64,000 nt of DNA from Verrucomicrobiota bacterium (lineage in GTDB: Bacteria > Verrucomicrobiota > Verrucomicrobiia > Verrucomicrobiales > DEV007), in contig JAHDID010000007.1 of NCBI GenBank assembly GCA_020630975.1, forward strand, positions 57,172 to 121,171, in the 5' to 3' direction. Both the position numbers and the translations under genes were made by a program. Of the stretch, positions 34,624 to 43,569 are shown piece after piece; the first letter of the stretch is position 1; the number at the start of each line of letters is the position of its first letter. The notes under the pieces were generated by a model. It had not been told where the DNA came from. It worked only from the letters and a program-made list of their open reading frames with translations, and ran no database searches.

Positions 34624-36599
34624 TTGGTGGTAAAGGCAGACAACGCCACAATGATGACGGCTATGCTTCACTAGCGCTCGTGGCTGTAATCGGGACCATT
34701 ATTCTGTTAGCTCTGGTTGTGAGCTTTAGAGGCTCGATGGATGCGCATGACTCTCAAGTTGACACCCAGACTCGAGTTGACCTTGCACATATTGAGGAGT
34801 CCTTCTTGCGTAGTTTGCTGGCGATAGCTCCAAATAAGGCCATTGATGCTATGCGCCAAGAAGATACCACTCTGTGGTCAGAGTTAACTTGGCAATCGAT
34901 TTTTAAGGATTCCCTAGCGATGTCGAAAGGGGGGCATCTAGACAATAGCCAGATTGCTTTCCAGTTACTCGGTTCGGACGTGATATCGGCTAATCCCACC
35001 GATGTATTATTCACTTTCGATGAGGACCGGTTTAGCCCTTTAATCGATGGCCCTCGACAGGTCAGTTCGGGCACCTTGGAAAGTCAGTCTTTATTTGGTA
35101 GCAGTCAGTTCGGGACTGGGATTCCAGCACCATTGGAAGCTCCTGTCGAGTTGATGGTCACCGATGGCGATTATCCAGTGATTTCACTGAACAAGAAGTA
35201 TTCAGTTCTCGGCTCAGAAGAAGCCGCCTTATCGGTGCAAGACTACCCATTGTATAACCTCGTTCCGTATCCCGACCTACACTTCGGCTTGGCTCGTCCC
35301 GGAGAGCTTTTTGTGGCGAAAAGGAATTGGTGGGCTTTCTCTGTTGATTATGGGAGAGACTCCACGCATTCATTGGTGAAGAATTATATTTTTTCGATCT
35401 ATGAGGTGCCCGGGCAGGCACCTATATCAACCTCTTCATACACCATGCTCGGTCAGCATTCAGATGGTTCGGCTTGGTTGAACACCTCCATATCGGGAAG
35501 CGTGAGCACGGGGAGTGCCGTGACCGATTCTAATTTCACAGTGGACGACGGCGGCTTAGCGATCCGATCGTTTGCTACTATTGCTAGTGGCACTAGATTG
35601 AGCCAGTATGGTTTTGACTCGAACTTCGATGCTCTGGGATTCAGAGAACGGGCTAGAGTTCAAATGAAGCAAGATGTAAGTCTTCTGACTGTGGCGGGTA
35701 ACTCAGGGAGAGTGGCTTTCATACCCATTAATCCCGGTATCGAATTCTATGAGCTTCCCGATCGCGAATTAGGGGAGACAATATCGGATACTCATTGGGA
35801 ATACTACAGCCGCGGAGCGTCTCAGTGTAGGATGCAATTGAGGATTGTTGAAGTTGTAAGCATTACTGACCAAACCCCGTTATCGATTGAGTTTAGTTTT
35901 CTGACAGAGGGCGGCAGCACTAAAACTGTGGCACTAACCCGCGGTGTGGATTGGCCTTTAGATAGTGAAGAAGGAGGAGAAGATGTGCCTTTTCAAACCG
36001 AGCATCTTGAAACAGGTCGTAAGGCTATAATTGTCTACCCTGAGCGTCTGATGGATTTCTTGCAAACTCATGGAGGTGCGGACTTATCTATTAATCATAG
36101 CCTAGTGGTAAATCCCGACCCTGAAAGGTCAGAAAACATAAGGTATCCAGAGTTTCCGACCGTAGGCACAGACTTGTGTGTTGTTCTGAAAGAATGTGCG
36201 GATTTCTCAGAGTTCACCGAAGGGTTCGCGATGGTTACCAATCTCAGGACTTACATGGCCGATGATTTTAATCAGGTGCCCATCCCGGTACCCGCCAATG
36301 CTATGATGGATGATGTCGTCGATCATTATCCGCCGGTGGCCATCTTCACGCCAGAAAAGCGATACGGGACCACTCTAAAGATCCGACCTGTCAGTTATAA
36401 TGGTCAGCTAGGAAGTTTGACTCAAGGCGATGCTTTCGCCGCTCACCCTTTGGATTTCCGTGCAGGAACTCATGAGTCGATAACTGCTGACTTGATTGAT
36501 GCGAATCTTACCAAAGTGGTTAGTCCAGAGCAATTACCCCCGGTTCACCTGATGAACTGGATTGTTACGATCGAGGAACTTAAGTCGAGTGAAAGTTAG
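34620..36599 (+). CDS. Large pilin-like protein lacking Glu+5 (PilX/GspK-like)
   Basis: This 659-residue protein has a short basic leader and DG then YASLALVAVIGTIILLAL, a prepilin-like N-terminus in which the +5 residue is Ala, not Glu. The absence of Glu+5 is typical of GspK/PilX-type tip pilins. The mature part is very long, with beta-rich stretches and Ser/Thr-rich regions. Size and position recall the large protein A of the Verru_Chthon cassette described in verrucomicrobia, but I cannot confirm homology. It overlaps the previous gene by 4 bases. Confidence 0.72.
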   Translation: MIGGKGRQRHNDDGYASLALVAVIGTIILLALVVSFRGSMDAHDSQVDTQTRVDLAHIEESFLRSLLAIAPNKAIDAMRQEDTTLWSELTWQSIFKDSLAMSKGGHLDNSQIAFQLLGSDVISANPTDVLFTFDEDRFSPLIDGPRQVSSGTLESQSLFGSSQFGTGIPAPLEAPVELMVTDGDYPVISLNKKYSVLGSEEAALSVQDYPLYNLVPYPDLHFGLARPGELFVAKRNWWAFSVDYGRDSTHSLVKNYIFSIYEVPGQAPISTSSYTMLGQHSDGSAWLNTSISGSVSTGSAVTDSNFTVDDGGLAIRSFATIASGTRLSQYGFDSNFDALGFRERARVQMKQDVSLLTVAGNSGRVAFIPINPGIEFYELPDRELGETISDTHWEYYSRGASQCRMQLRIVEVVSITDQTPLSIEFSFLTEGGSTKTVALTRGVDWPLDSEEGGEDVPFQTEHLETGRKAIIVYPERLMDFLQTHGGADLSINHSLVVNPDPERSENIRYPEFPTVGTDLCVVLKECADFSEFTEGFAMVTNLRTYMADDFNQVPIPVPANAMMDDVVDHYPPVAIFTPEKRYGTTLKIRPVSYNGQLGSLTQGDAFAAHPLDFRAGTHESITADLIDANLTKVVSPEQLPPVHLMNWIVTIEELKSSES

Positions 36600-36607
36600 A
36601 GAACAAA

Positions 36608-37294
36608 ATGAAATCCCTAGAATCCCCCAACCTGCAAGTGTCGAAAGGCATGGAGATTGGTTACTCATCGTCATGGATGGGGCGCCGTAGAAAACCTCTG
36701 AGCCTGGCGATTAGTGATCAAGAGATCAATCTCGAGTCGGGAACTCATCTGCTACTTGCCAGAAACGGCAGAGGTAAGTCCACGTTTCTGAAGACGGTCG
36801 CGAAGTGTAATCGTCCTCTACAAGGAACTATAAAAGTTAAAGGTTCTGTTCAGTATGTTTCCGAAGATCTGTCTTTCGACAAAGAGTTGACGCCTTTGTG
36901 TGTGTTTGCGGCTCTATTAGATCGGAAGAAACGAAGATTGGCGAAGGAGTATGCTGATTTTCTGGAACTCCCTACTAGCGTTTCTATAGGAAAATTATCG
37001 AAGGGTAATAGGCAGAAACTATTGTTGGTCATTTCCGAGGCGCAGGCATCGGGGGATTCAGCGCAGGTGTTGCTACTAGACGAGCCATTTAATGGGCTGG
37101 ATTTTTTTGCTAGACAGAGAGTAAAAGAGCTGTGGGACAACCAAGGGCGAAATCATCTGAGGCTACTTTGTATCCATCCAGATGAACAAACATTAACAGC
37201 TGACGGGGTGATTACGATTAACGAAAACAGGATTCGCTGGAGCCAAGCCAATCGTCCGCTGGTTTGGGAAAATATTCGAGAAACTCTAGTTTAA
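36608..37294 (+). CDS. ABC transporter ATP-binding protein
   Basis: The 228-residue protein has a Walker A segment LLARNGRGKST (residues 49-59), in which the first glycine of the usual GxxxxGK(S/T) is Ala51. It also has an ABC signature LSKGNRQ (130-136), Walker B VLLLDEPFNGLD (154-165) and a switch histidine in LLCIHPD. It is a single-domain ATPase and should pair with the permease encoded 6 bases downstream. An ABC ATPase in the middle of a pilus-like operon is unusual but has a precedent in M. xanthus pilH. Confidence 0.9.
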   Translation: MKSLESPNLQVSKGMEIGYSSSWMGRRRKPLSLAISDQEINLESGTHLLLARNGRGKSTFLKTVAKCNRPLQGTIKVKGSVQYVSEDLSFDKELTPLCVFAALLDRKKRRLAKEYADFLELPTSVSIGKLSKGNRQKLLLVISEAQASGDSAQVLLLDEPFNGLDFFARQRVKELWDNQGRNHLRLLCIHPDEQTLTADGVITINENRIRWSQANRPLVWENIRETLV

Positions 37295-37299
37295 CAGTT

Positions 37300-38061
37300 A
37301 TGAAAATTTTTAAACTTTGCCTATATACCATTATCTGTCGTAAAACTTTCCTAATTTTTGCGGCTTTGATGGTGTTTCTTTCACTTTTGTTACCTCAGTT
37401 AACTCCATGGGAAGAGAAGGCTAATCTGGTCGAGCCTGCCAGAGCTCAGACGGCATGGACCTTATTGTGGCTTTCCGCGATTGTGTGGCTACTATTACAA
37501 GGGGCTTCCTTGGCGGATTCTTACTCTAGATCAGGTGTGTTCCGGTACCTGAGGACGGGTTTCCTTGGGAAGATCTTTGCTTTGACCCAAATTTGTGCCA
37601 GCTGCCTAACAGTTTTTGTGATTTTTGCACTTATTGCCCTTGGGGTTAGCTTCCTCGGGGCCATGCCAGGCGACCAGTACGAAGCAAGTCAGTGGGTAGT
37701 GCTAAATTTCCAGTATCTAGTGTGTTTGTTTCTCACTGTCATTCCTTTGTTGATTGTAGCCGTATCGCTTGGGACAAGACTTAATGCGATCGTGGCTTAT
37801 TTAATTCCGGCTGGGTTAGCTTTCTATGGGTTGGTGGGAATAACTTACCTAGAGTTCTTCATGGAGAATACGTCCAACGAGTTGTTGGCAATTATTTACA
37901 TGATCTCGCCTCATTATCATTTTGCGGATCTAACGGATAGGCTGGTTTTCAAGATGGGAGCTCTACCCCTGTCTACTTTTGCTAATGTCTGCATGTATCT
38001 AGTGGGAGTTGGTTTCATTCTGATATCAATATCTGTCCCCTTGTTTCAGGAAGAGAAATGA
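37300..38061 (+). CDS. ABC transporter permease
   Basis: The 253-residue protein has about six hydrophobic segments (about 8-28, 48-66, 94-120, 140-163, 168-188 and 222-246) and no other domain, which fits an ABC-2-type permease. I start it at the ATG at 37300, where the basic KIFKLCLYTIICRK precedes the first helix. It directly follows the ABC ATPase and overlaps the next gene at ATGA (38058-38061), so the three genes form one translational block. The substrate is unknown. Confidence 0.82.
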   Translation: MKIFKLCLYTIICRKTFLIFAALMVFLSLLLPQLTPWEEKANLVEPARAQTAWTLLWLSAIVWLLLQGASLADSYSRSGVFRYLRTGFLGKIFALTQICASCLTVFVIFALIALGVSFLGAMPGDQYEASQWVVLNFQYLVCLFLTVIPLLIVAVSLGTRLNAIVAYLIPAGLAFYGLVGITYLEFFMENTSNELLAIIYMISPHYHFADLTDRLVFKMGALPLSTFANVCMYLVGVGFILISISVPLFQEEK

Positions 38062-38984
38062 AAAACGTCTTTAAATTTATTCCCTATTTGGTTGTTTTTA
38101 CCGTTGGTATTTCGATGGTGAAGTTCTCAGGTTGTCCCCTGGACGAGCTGCGCAATGATGTTAATCCCTTCTCAATCAAAAAGAGTGGTTATGGTATGAT
38201 CTTTGCAAGGTTGTCTCAACAGTCAGTTGATCGGGATTGGCATTTGGGTGTCGAGAATTCGGCCGGAAAATCTTCCGATGGTGATAAGGCTGCCGAAGCA
38301 ATCGCATCTTCTAGTGATAACGGCTGTCAGCTTGCTTGTAGAGGGTTCTGCAATCGTAAGCTGCAGCTGGTTAACTGTTCCGATTCTTGTGAAGAACTGA
38401 CCATGCTAGAGGAACAGCTCCGTCGAATTTCCGATTTGAAGTTTGAAGTTTCGAATAGAACCAGCCGGTATGGAATTAGTGAACGCCATAAGCTTAGCAC
38501 AAAAAACAACATCCGAAGGCGTTTGGCTCAAAGCTTTGCACTAGATCCGACAAACTATGGTGTGTATAATTCGTATTTCTTGTTTCTGACCTCAATTGAC
38601 ATCGGGGGCGATTATCTTCAGGCTGAGAAAGTATCTCGGATTGCTTTGGAAAGCGCTTTCGACAGTGGTCTGACCACACCGGAAGCCAACCTTACCGGTG
38701 CTGCTGCTTGTCTTAATGTGTTTTTGCTCCGCCAACAACTGCTCCGAGATAATGGAGAGGAGATAGAAGCCAGAGTATTAATTAATACCCGAGATACGAT
38801 TTTAAAGTGTTTGGCTCGTTATGAAGGTCAGAAACACCAGGAAATTGTTTCAGGTGGCTGGTCACAACTTTCAGCGGAGCGAGTTGCGGAGATCGAAGAA
38901 AGAGCCCGTTATGCGAAGAAAACCTGCGAGCAGTTTGACGTGATGTTGAGTCGCATAAGTTTGGCATCATCTAAACAGCAGTAG
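38058..38984 (+). CDS. Membrane-anchored Cys-rich protein next to the ABC transporter
   Basis: The 308-residue protein has an N-terminal hydrophobic segment (about 4-24) followed by FSGC (Cys26), which resembles a lipobox. A cysteine cluster follows at residues 90, 94, 98, 107 and 111 (C-x3-C-x3-C-x8-C-x3-C). The rest is helical with TPR-like spacing (about 115-300). I recognise no family. Overlapping the permease start-to-stop and preceding the PilT-type gene, it may be the third member of a transporter module, comparable in position only to the M. xanthus pilG-pilH-pilI set. Confidence 0.7.
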   Translation: MKNVFKFIPYLVVFTVGISMVKFSGCPLDELRNDVNPFSIKKSGYGMIFARLSQQSVDRDWHLGVENSAGKSSDGDKAAEAIASSSDNGCQLACRGFCNRKLQLVNCSDSCEELTMLEEQLRRISDLKFEVSNRTSRYGISERHKLSTKNNIRRRLAQSFALDPTNYGVYNSYFLFLTSIDIGGDYLQAEKVSRIALESAFDSGLTTPEANLTGAAACLNVFLLRQQLLRDNGEEIEARVLINTRDTILKCLARYEGQKHQEIVSGGWSQLSAERVAEIEERARYAKKTCEQFDVMLSRISLASSKQQ

Positions 38985-38994
38985 TGGAACGGTA

Positions 38995-40155
38995 ATGATT
39001 GAAAAAGGACATAAAGTGATTCGGGATCTGTTTTTAGATAGGAGTCCAGAAGACGTTTCTGATATTCAGTTTCGCTCGGGTAAGCCAGTGTATTTGCATA
39101 CGAAGTCTGGGTTGGTTATCGACGAGCAGGTCGGAACTCTTTCTGGAGATCAAGTATGCTTCGTTGCCCAGTTATTGTACAGCCTTCAGGAGAAAAGTGA
39201 CGGGTTTGGAGACAATGAGATTGGTGATGACGTTGTCGCAGCTTTAAAGGCCCATCATACTTTGGATTTCAGTTGCAATGGCGTGCCATTGGCGGATGGC
39301 TCGGTGACCGGTCGTATGAGGGTTCAGTGTCATCTCAGTATGTCTGGTCCTGGTATTACTTGCCGGATATTGTCGGATAGTATTCCGGATCTTTCCACTC
39401 TTGGACTTTCATCGGATACAGTGTTCTCGATGCGAGAGTTTATCAAGAAGCGACAAGGGTTTGCTTTGGTGACTGGGCAGACTGGTTCAGGTAAATCAAC
39501 CACCCTTGCAGCACTTCTGAATTGGCTGAGAATGGAGCATCCTAGGCATATTGTCACGATTGAAGACCCAATCGAGTACCGCTATGAAGCTTGTGACGGT
39601 GATGGGCGGGCGTCTACCGGCCTGATGACTCAACAGGAAGTGGGAACTCATTTACCGACCTATAGGAAGGGGCTGATCGATGCGCTGCGGAAGGCTCCGC
39701 ATGTGATATTGCTTGGCGAGATTAGGGATAGAGAGACAATGGAGACCGCTATCGAGGCTGCTCAAACAGGTCATGTGGTGCTGTCCACCCTGCACACTAA
39801 TGGGGCCGTTAAGACTTTGAGCAGGATTCTAGATTTCTTTCCGCAAGAGCAGCATAAGTCAGTGCTTGGGAGGTTATCAGAGATTATGATGTTTATTCTC
39901 TCTCAAGGTTTGATTCCTACCAATAACGGTAAGGTATTGAACTATGAATATCTGCAGAACAATTCATCTTCGGTTAGGTCCGGAATTGCAGGTTATGACA
40001 GCGGTGGAAAATCTTTGGAAGATGCCATCCTTCACAGTGGGAACATCGGCTGGGACAAAAATCTCTCGCGCTTGTATCAAGAGGGCGTGATCAGCCATGA
40101 ACAATTGCAAGCCAATCGGATGGTAGAGTCCGATGATTCGAGCTTAATTTTTTAA
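38995..40155 (+). CDS. PilT-type twitching/retraction ATPase
   Basis: The 386-residue protein has the secretion-ATPase core: Walker A GQTGSGKS at 161-168, the Asp box HIVTIEDPIEYR (185-196), Walker B VILLGEIRD (237-245) and His box TGHVVLSTLHTNG (258-270). It lacks the four-cysteine zinc site seen in the PilB/GspE gene of this operon, as expected for PilT. PilT ATPases retract pili. Its presence separates this locus from a pure type II secretion system, which has no retraction ATPase. Confidence 0.92.
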   Translation: MIEKGHKVIRDLFLDRSPEDVSDIQFRSGKPVYLHTKSGLVIDEQVGTLSGDQVCFVAQLLYSLQEKSDGFGDNEIGDDVVAALKAHHTLDFSCNGVPLADGSVTGRMRVQCHLSMSGPGITCRILSDSIPDLSTLGLSSDTVFSMREFIKKRQGFALVTGQTGSGKSTTLAALLNWLRMEHPRHIVTIEDPIEYRYEACDGDGRASTGLMTQQEVGTHLPTYRKGLIDALRKAPHVILLGEIRDRETMETAIEAAQTGHVVLSTLHTNGAVKTLSRILDFFPQEQHKSVLGRLSEIMMFILSQGLIPTNNGKVLNYEYLQNNSSSVRSGIAGYDSGGKSLEDAILHSGNIGWDKNLSRLYQEGVISHEQLQANRMVESDDSSLIF

Positions 40156-40206
40156 ATCTTTTGGTGATCTATTACCAAACAACAAAACCATAAACAAAAA
40201 ACTAAC

Positions 40207-40602
40207 ATGATTCACAAACATAAAAATAATAATAAGAAGGGAATGACTCTGATTGAGGTCACTCTGGTGATTGCTGTTCTACTCGGGCTGATTTCAGTTC
40301 TATTCATCGGCGTCAGCGCCTATAAATCAGGTTCCGATCGGGCCAAGTGTATTCTTAACGTTTCGACTGTTCAGAAAGCGGTTCGTTCTTATCAGAATCT
40401 ATATGAATTGGACGAGGGTGATGCGTTGGCTCAGAGTGCAATCGTTGGCGCTGGCAAAATGTTGGAAGTTGCACCGGAGTGTCCTACATCTGGAAATGCA
40501 TACACATGGGCCACTGCAGTGCCGACTACAGGTACACAGTATCTCCTTTGCGACGATGCTACTGGTAGTGATCACCAACCTGCTTCTACCAGTGGTTGGT
40601 AG
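40207..40602 (+). CDS. Prepilin, probable major pilin
   Basis: The 131-residue protein has a His/Lys/Asn-rich leader ending KKG and then MTLIEVTLVIAVLLGL, with Glu at +5. That is a clean prepilin peptidase site. The mature protein is about 119 residues, small even for a pseudopilin, with three cysteines (in KCILN, APECP and LLCDD). Its position between the PilT gene and the PilM-P block makes it the major-pilin candidate. A poly-A-rich 51-base gap precedes it. Confidence 0.85.
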   Translation: MIHKHKNNNKKGMTLIEVTLVIAVLLGLISVLFIGVSAYKSGSDRAKCILNVSTVQKAVRSYQNLYELDEGDALAQSAIVGAGKMLEVAPECPTSGNAYTWATAVPTTGTQYLLCDDATGSDHQPASTSGW

Positions 40603-40660
40603 AGAGCTGATTATCTAGATGTCTTATTTTACTGGGCGGTGGAGTCCGATCCTCTACAAT

Positions 40661-40672
40661 TCAGTTAACTGA
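40661..40672. other. 12-bp palindrome between pilin and assembly genes
   Basis: TCAGTTAACTGA is a perfect palindrome in the 87-base gap after the pilin stop, 17 bases before the PilM/N-like start. It could be a small hairpin or protein site that changes expression between pilin and downstream genes. No terminator T-tract follows. Confidence 0.3.
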
Positions 40673-40689
40673 GGTAACCCGGAAACTCA

Positions 40690-42459
40690 ATGGGTTCAGA
40701 AAAAGGTGCGAATCTGCTTCAGACTTACAGGGAGACTGCTAAGGTTTTTTCTAAAACAAGCAGACTTTCTAACAAGTTATGGTATGGCCTAGCCCAGGAA
40801 ATGCCGATCCAGTGGCATATTTCTATTGACCGCCTGGGTATAGTCGGAGCTCTTTGGAGTTCGCAAGATGGCTCGTGGTCCTCCGGTCCACCTGTCGATC
40901 GAGATGGTCTTATGAGTCCAAGTGACGATAGGTTTCAAGCTTGGATTGAGGAGACGCAGTGCTCTGTACTCCAGAAAAAGTCTAGGGCCTTAGGTGTGGT
41001 GATTCACCTGCATGATAATTTTCATCTCCACGAGATCAAAGACGAATTCGTGGGGGAGGGTGTGGACTTTCTTGAGTTGGATGAACTGTTGCGGCTAGCA
41101 CCGGAGAGTGCCTTATCGGCTGATTTTTCTCAGAGTGGCGACCGTAGATTGTTTTGTGCCCTCCCTTATTGGGGGGCGTTGCCCACAGGCCGAAGGGCGG
41201 TTGCTTTACAGGCGACTCCTAGTTTTGAAGCCTTTGCAGCTGGTTTAGTCGCCTTTGGGGAAAAACTGGACATACCTGTAAAAGTCGCTGTAACTATCGC
41301 GCCTTTGGAGGTCCTTCGGCTTTACCGAAATTTTGACGGTGGTAGCGAGGCTTCGCATCAAACCGGAAAGATTATCATCGTCCGTAGCGTGGATTCCTTT
41401 CTGTTGGCTGTTTATAGTGAGTCGCATCAATTACGTTGTGTGAAACAGGTTGCTAGTGCTGGGGAAGGGGGCTTGCCGCTTCATTTCGGAAAGATTTTGT
41501 TGAACTTGGCGGCTTCACAAGAATTGGATTCGCCATCGTTTGAATTTATTGACGTGACAAGGGGGACTGTTGCGCCAATTGACTTGGGTAGTGTCACCGA
41601 AGTTTCGTGTCGAGAACTGGTTTACCCAGAGGGCAATGATGTCCCGTTGGAGTTTTTGAACCGCCTAAACAATGATTTAGAAGGGGATGGATCACATGAT
41701 GATTCTGCGTTGATTGATTCTTGGCCTGATCGTTCTCTGTATAGCCTAGCTTGCGACGACCCAAATTTGGTGCCCAGCCAGGCGGTTTTGAAGTCTTTAA
41801 TGTTCTCTAGGATACTTCGCTTACTGGTGGTGCTGGCTGTTCCAATTATTGTTGGGTTTTGTGCAGTTACGGCCATTAAAAACTCGTTTCAAGATCATTG
41901 GAAAGTAGGCAAGTCGGATGAGATGGAATCGGTGGCTGAACACGAAAAGCTAACTATAGAAAAGAAGCAGATTATTTATCTTTCCAGTTTATTGGATTCT
42001 AGAGCTGAGGGTTGGGTGCCTTTGACTGCCTTATTAGATCTATTTCCGGAGAGTTCCGGTATATTGATTAGTAGCTTCGATGTTGAGTATTTTTCAGTTC
42101 CTGCATCGAAGCGAGCGAAAACATTGCCCATGAGGCAGACGTGGCGAATAAAAGGGCATGCTACTAGAGAGGGGCTTCGGCATCTGGTAAGTTTGGGGGC
42201 TAAAGCGAAAATAGAGAAGGTTTTCGAAGAAATTTCAGAGTGGAGTGAGTCTGAATCTTATCGGACATCAGTTGAGACGCGGTCCTTGAATGTGGTTTTA
42301 CAGCAAAAGAAGGAAGCGATGGTTGGGAATAGCCATATCCCAACAAGTCACGCTGAAAGTTATGACAAAGGGTTCGAAATCATGATAACGAGAGACTTTT
42401 CGGAAAAAGATCCGGTTTCATTGGTGATTAAGGTGCCTCGGACGGGAGGTGGTGCTTAA
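40690..42459 (+). CDS. PilM/PilN-like (GspL-like) inner-membrane assembly protein
   Basis: The 589-residue protein has a long cytoplasmic N-terminal region (about 1-370), one membrane helix (ILRLLVVLAVPIIVGFCAV at about 375-393) and a periplasmic region with a heptad-rich helix (about 410-445) and a ferredoxin-like C-terminus. This is the layout of GspL, or of PilM fused to PilN. The actin-like nucleotide site is not obvious at sequence level, so the N-terminal assignment is by position and size. A PilO-like gene follows 2 bases downstream. Confidence 0.7.
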   Translation: MGSEKGANLLQTYRETAKVFSKTSRLSNKLWYGLAQEMPIQWHISIDRLGIVGALWSSQDGSWSSGPPVDRDGLMSPSDDRFQAWIEETQCSVLQKKSRALGVVIHLHDNFHLHEIKDEFVGEGVDFLELDELLRLAPESALSADFSQSGDRRLFCALPYWGALPTGRRAVALQATPSFEAFAAGLVAFGEKLDIPVKVAVTIAPLEVLRLYRNFDGGSEASHQTGKIIIVRSVDSFLLAVYSESHQLRCVKQVASAGEGGLPLHFGKILLNLAASQELDSPSFEFIDVTRGTVAPIDLGSVTEVSCRELVYPEGNDVPLEFLNRLNNDLEGDGSHDDSALIDSWPDRSLYSLACDDPNLVPSQAVLKSLMFSRILRLLVVLAVPIIVGFCAVTAIKNSFQDHWKVGKSDEMESVAEHEKLTIEKKQIIYLSSLLDSRAEGWVPLTALLDLFPESSGILISSFDVEYFSVPASKRAKTLPMRQTWRIKGHATREGLRHLVSLGAKAKIEKVFEEISEWSESESYRTSVETRSLNVVLQQKKEAMVGNSHIPTSHAESYDKGFEIMITRDFSEKDPVSLVIKVPRTGGGA

Positions 42460-42461
42460 CT

Positions 42462-43025
42462 ATGAGTAAATATTTAAAGTCTGTAGTGGTGTTTGGCTAT
42501 TTACCGTCGGTGTTGGTTTTGATATTGGCTATCGTTGGTTCGTACCTGTTTCTCACAGGTCAGGACAAGTTAAGCCGATCCAAAATGAAGAGTTTTGAAT
42601 CGGTTTCACAAAGCCGGTCCGACATTGCGTTGCTAAAAGAATTTATCGCTAAAGAAGGTGGGAGCGAAGGCTATTTGCATTTGGATGAACAAATAGACGA
42701 GGATCTGATTCAGAGTTTAAGTGAGAATCTGTCACTTGTTCTAAAAAAGTATGATAGTGACTCCATTCAAAATACTTCGATACGCAGACCATCGGGAGTG
42801 AGTCCTGTAGCCGGTGCCTCCGAAGGTCAATATTCTAGGGTTAGCATGTCTTTCGAAGGCTATTATTCCGCGATTGTGGAAACGATAGCGGAGATCGAGC
42901 TTCGGATGCCACAGTTGTGCTTGGAATCCCTTTCGTTAAAGCAGGCGAGCGTAGGTAGGAGGGAATCTCCAAAATTGGAAGTTGAAGTGAATTATTTGAG
43001 TTGGCGTAGGCCAGGAGCATCATGA
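42462..43025 (+). CDS. PilO/GspM-like inner-membrane protein
   Basis: The 187-residue protein has one N-terminal membrane segment (about 9-31), a predicted coiled coil (about 35-62) and a periplasmic ferredoxin-like end (around SMSFEGYYSAIVETIAEIEL). This is the PilO/GspM layout. It lies between the PilM/N-like and PilP-like genes, overlapping the latter by 4 bases. In Akkermansia the Amuc_1098-1102 pilus-like cluster encodes the immunologically active PilO-fold protein Amuc_1100; this is a looser, shorter match in position only. Confidence 0.72.
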   Translation: MSKYLKSVVVFGYLPSVLVLILAIVGSYLFLTGQDKLSRSKMKSFESVSQSRSDIALLKEFIAKEGGSEGYLHLDEQIDEDLIQSLSENLSLVLKKYDSDSIQNTSIRRPSGVSPVAGASEGQYSRVSMSFEGYYSAIVETIAEIELRMPQLCLESLSLKQASVGRRESPKLEVEVNYLSWRRPGAS

Positions 43026-43558
43026 GAGAGAAGTTTATTGGACTGTTCGTGTTTTGTTTTTGCGGGGTTTCAGCTTTATCTGAGGAACGTTTCGAAGGTC
43101 CGAGTCGATTGGCATCTGCTTTGAGTAAATTGTCTGAGACAGTTCGGGATTTGGACCCTTTTGGTTTGCCTATGAATGCCGAAGTGTCTTCTCTGGAAAG
43201 TTTTTACCCTGAGGTAGTAGAGGAGGAAGACTTAGTGCTGTCTGCGAATTCCTCTTTAGCGGAGGCTCTGCAAAAGGTCAACGTGACTGGAGTGATGCCA
43301 TCGCAGCAGACAGTGTTGATCGGAGGTAGGTCGCTGAGAGTGGGGGAAGTCCTGCAATTGCACCACGATGAGCATGCTTATTATCTGAAGGTTTCTCGGG
43401 TTTCGCTAGCTTTTATGGAATTTATTAATCTTGATTCTCAAGAAAGTGTAAAATTCCCCTTGCAGTTTAAACCACTTAGCTCTTCGGTAAATTTAAGGAA
43501 AGTTAAACAATTTCCTACTGGGGCCCAACCTCGGTCTCGAAACCTCGTAGTTCGCTGA
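43022..43558 (+). CDS. PilP/GspC-like exported protein
   Basis: The 178-residue protein has a signal peptide (about 1-20), an acidic middle, and a C-terminal region LAEALQKVNVTGVMPSQQTV followed by GGRSLRVGEVLQL, which fits the HR domain of PilP/GspC that contacts the secretin. Gene order (PilO-like, this, secretin) supports PilP. It lacks a lipobox. ATGA overlap with the previous gene. Confidence 0.7.
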   Translation: MREKFIGLFVFCFCGVSALSEERFEGPSRLASALSKLSETVRDLDPFGLPMNAEVSSLESFYPEVVEEEDLVLSANSSLAEALQKVNVTGVMPSQQTVLIGGRSLRVGEVLQLHHDEHAYYLKVSRVSLAFMEFINLDSQESVKFPLQFKPLSSSVNLRKVKQFPTGAQPRSRNLVVR

Positions 43559-43569
43559 AGCGCTTTTTT

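Noticed and set aside
36608..37294. Calling the ABC ATPase defective because the first Walker A glycine is Ala51
   Set aside because: The GKST core, signature and Walker B are intact, so the ATPase is probably active.
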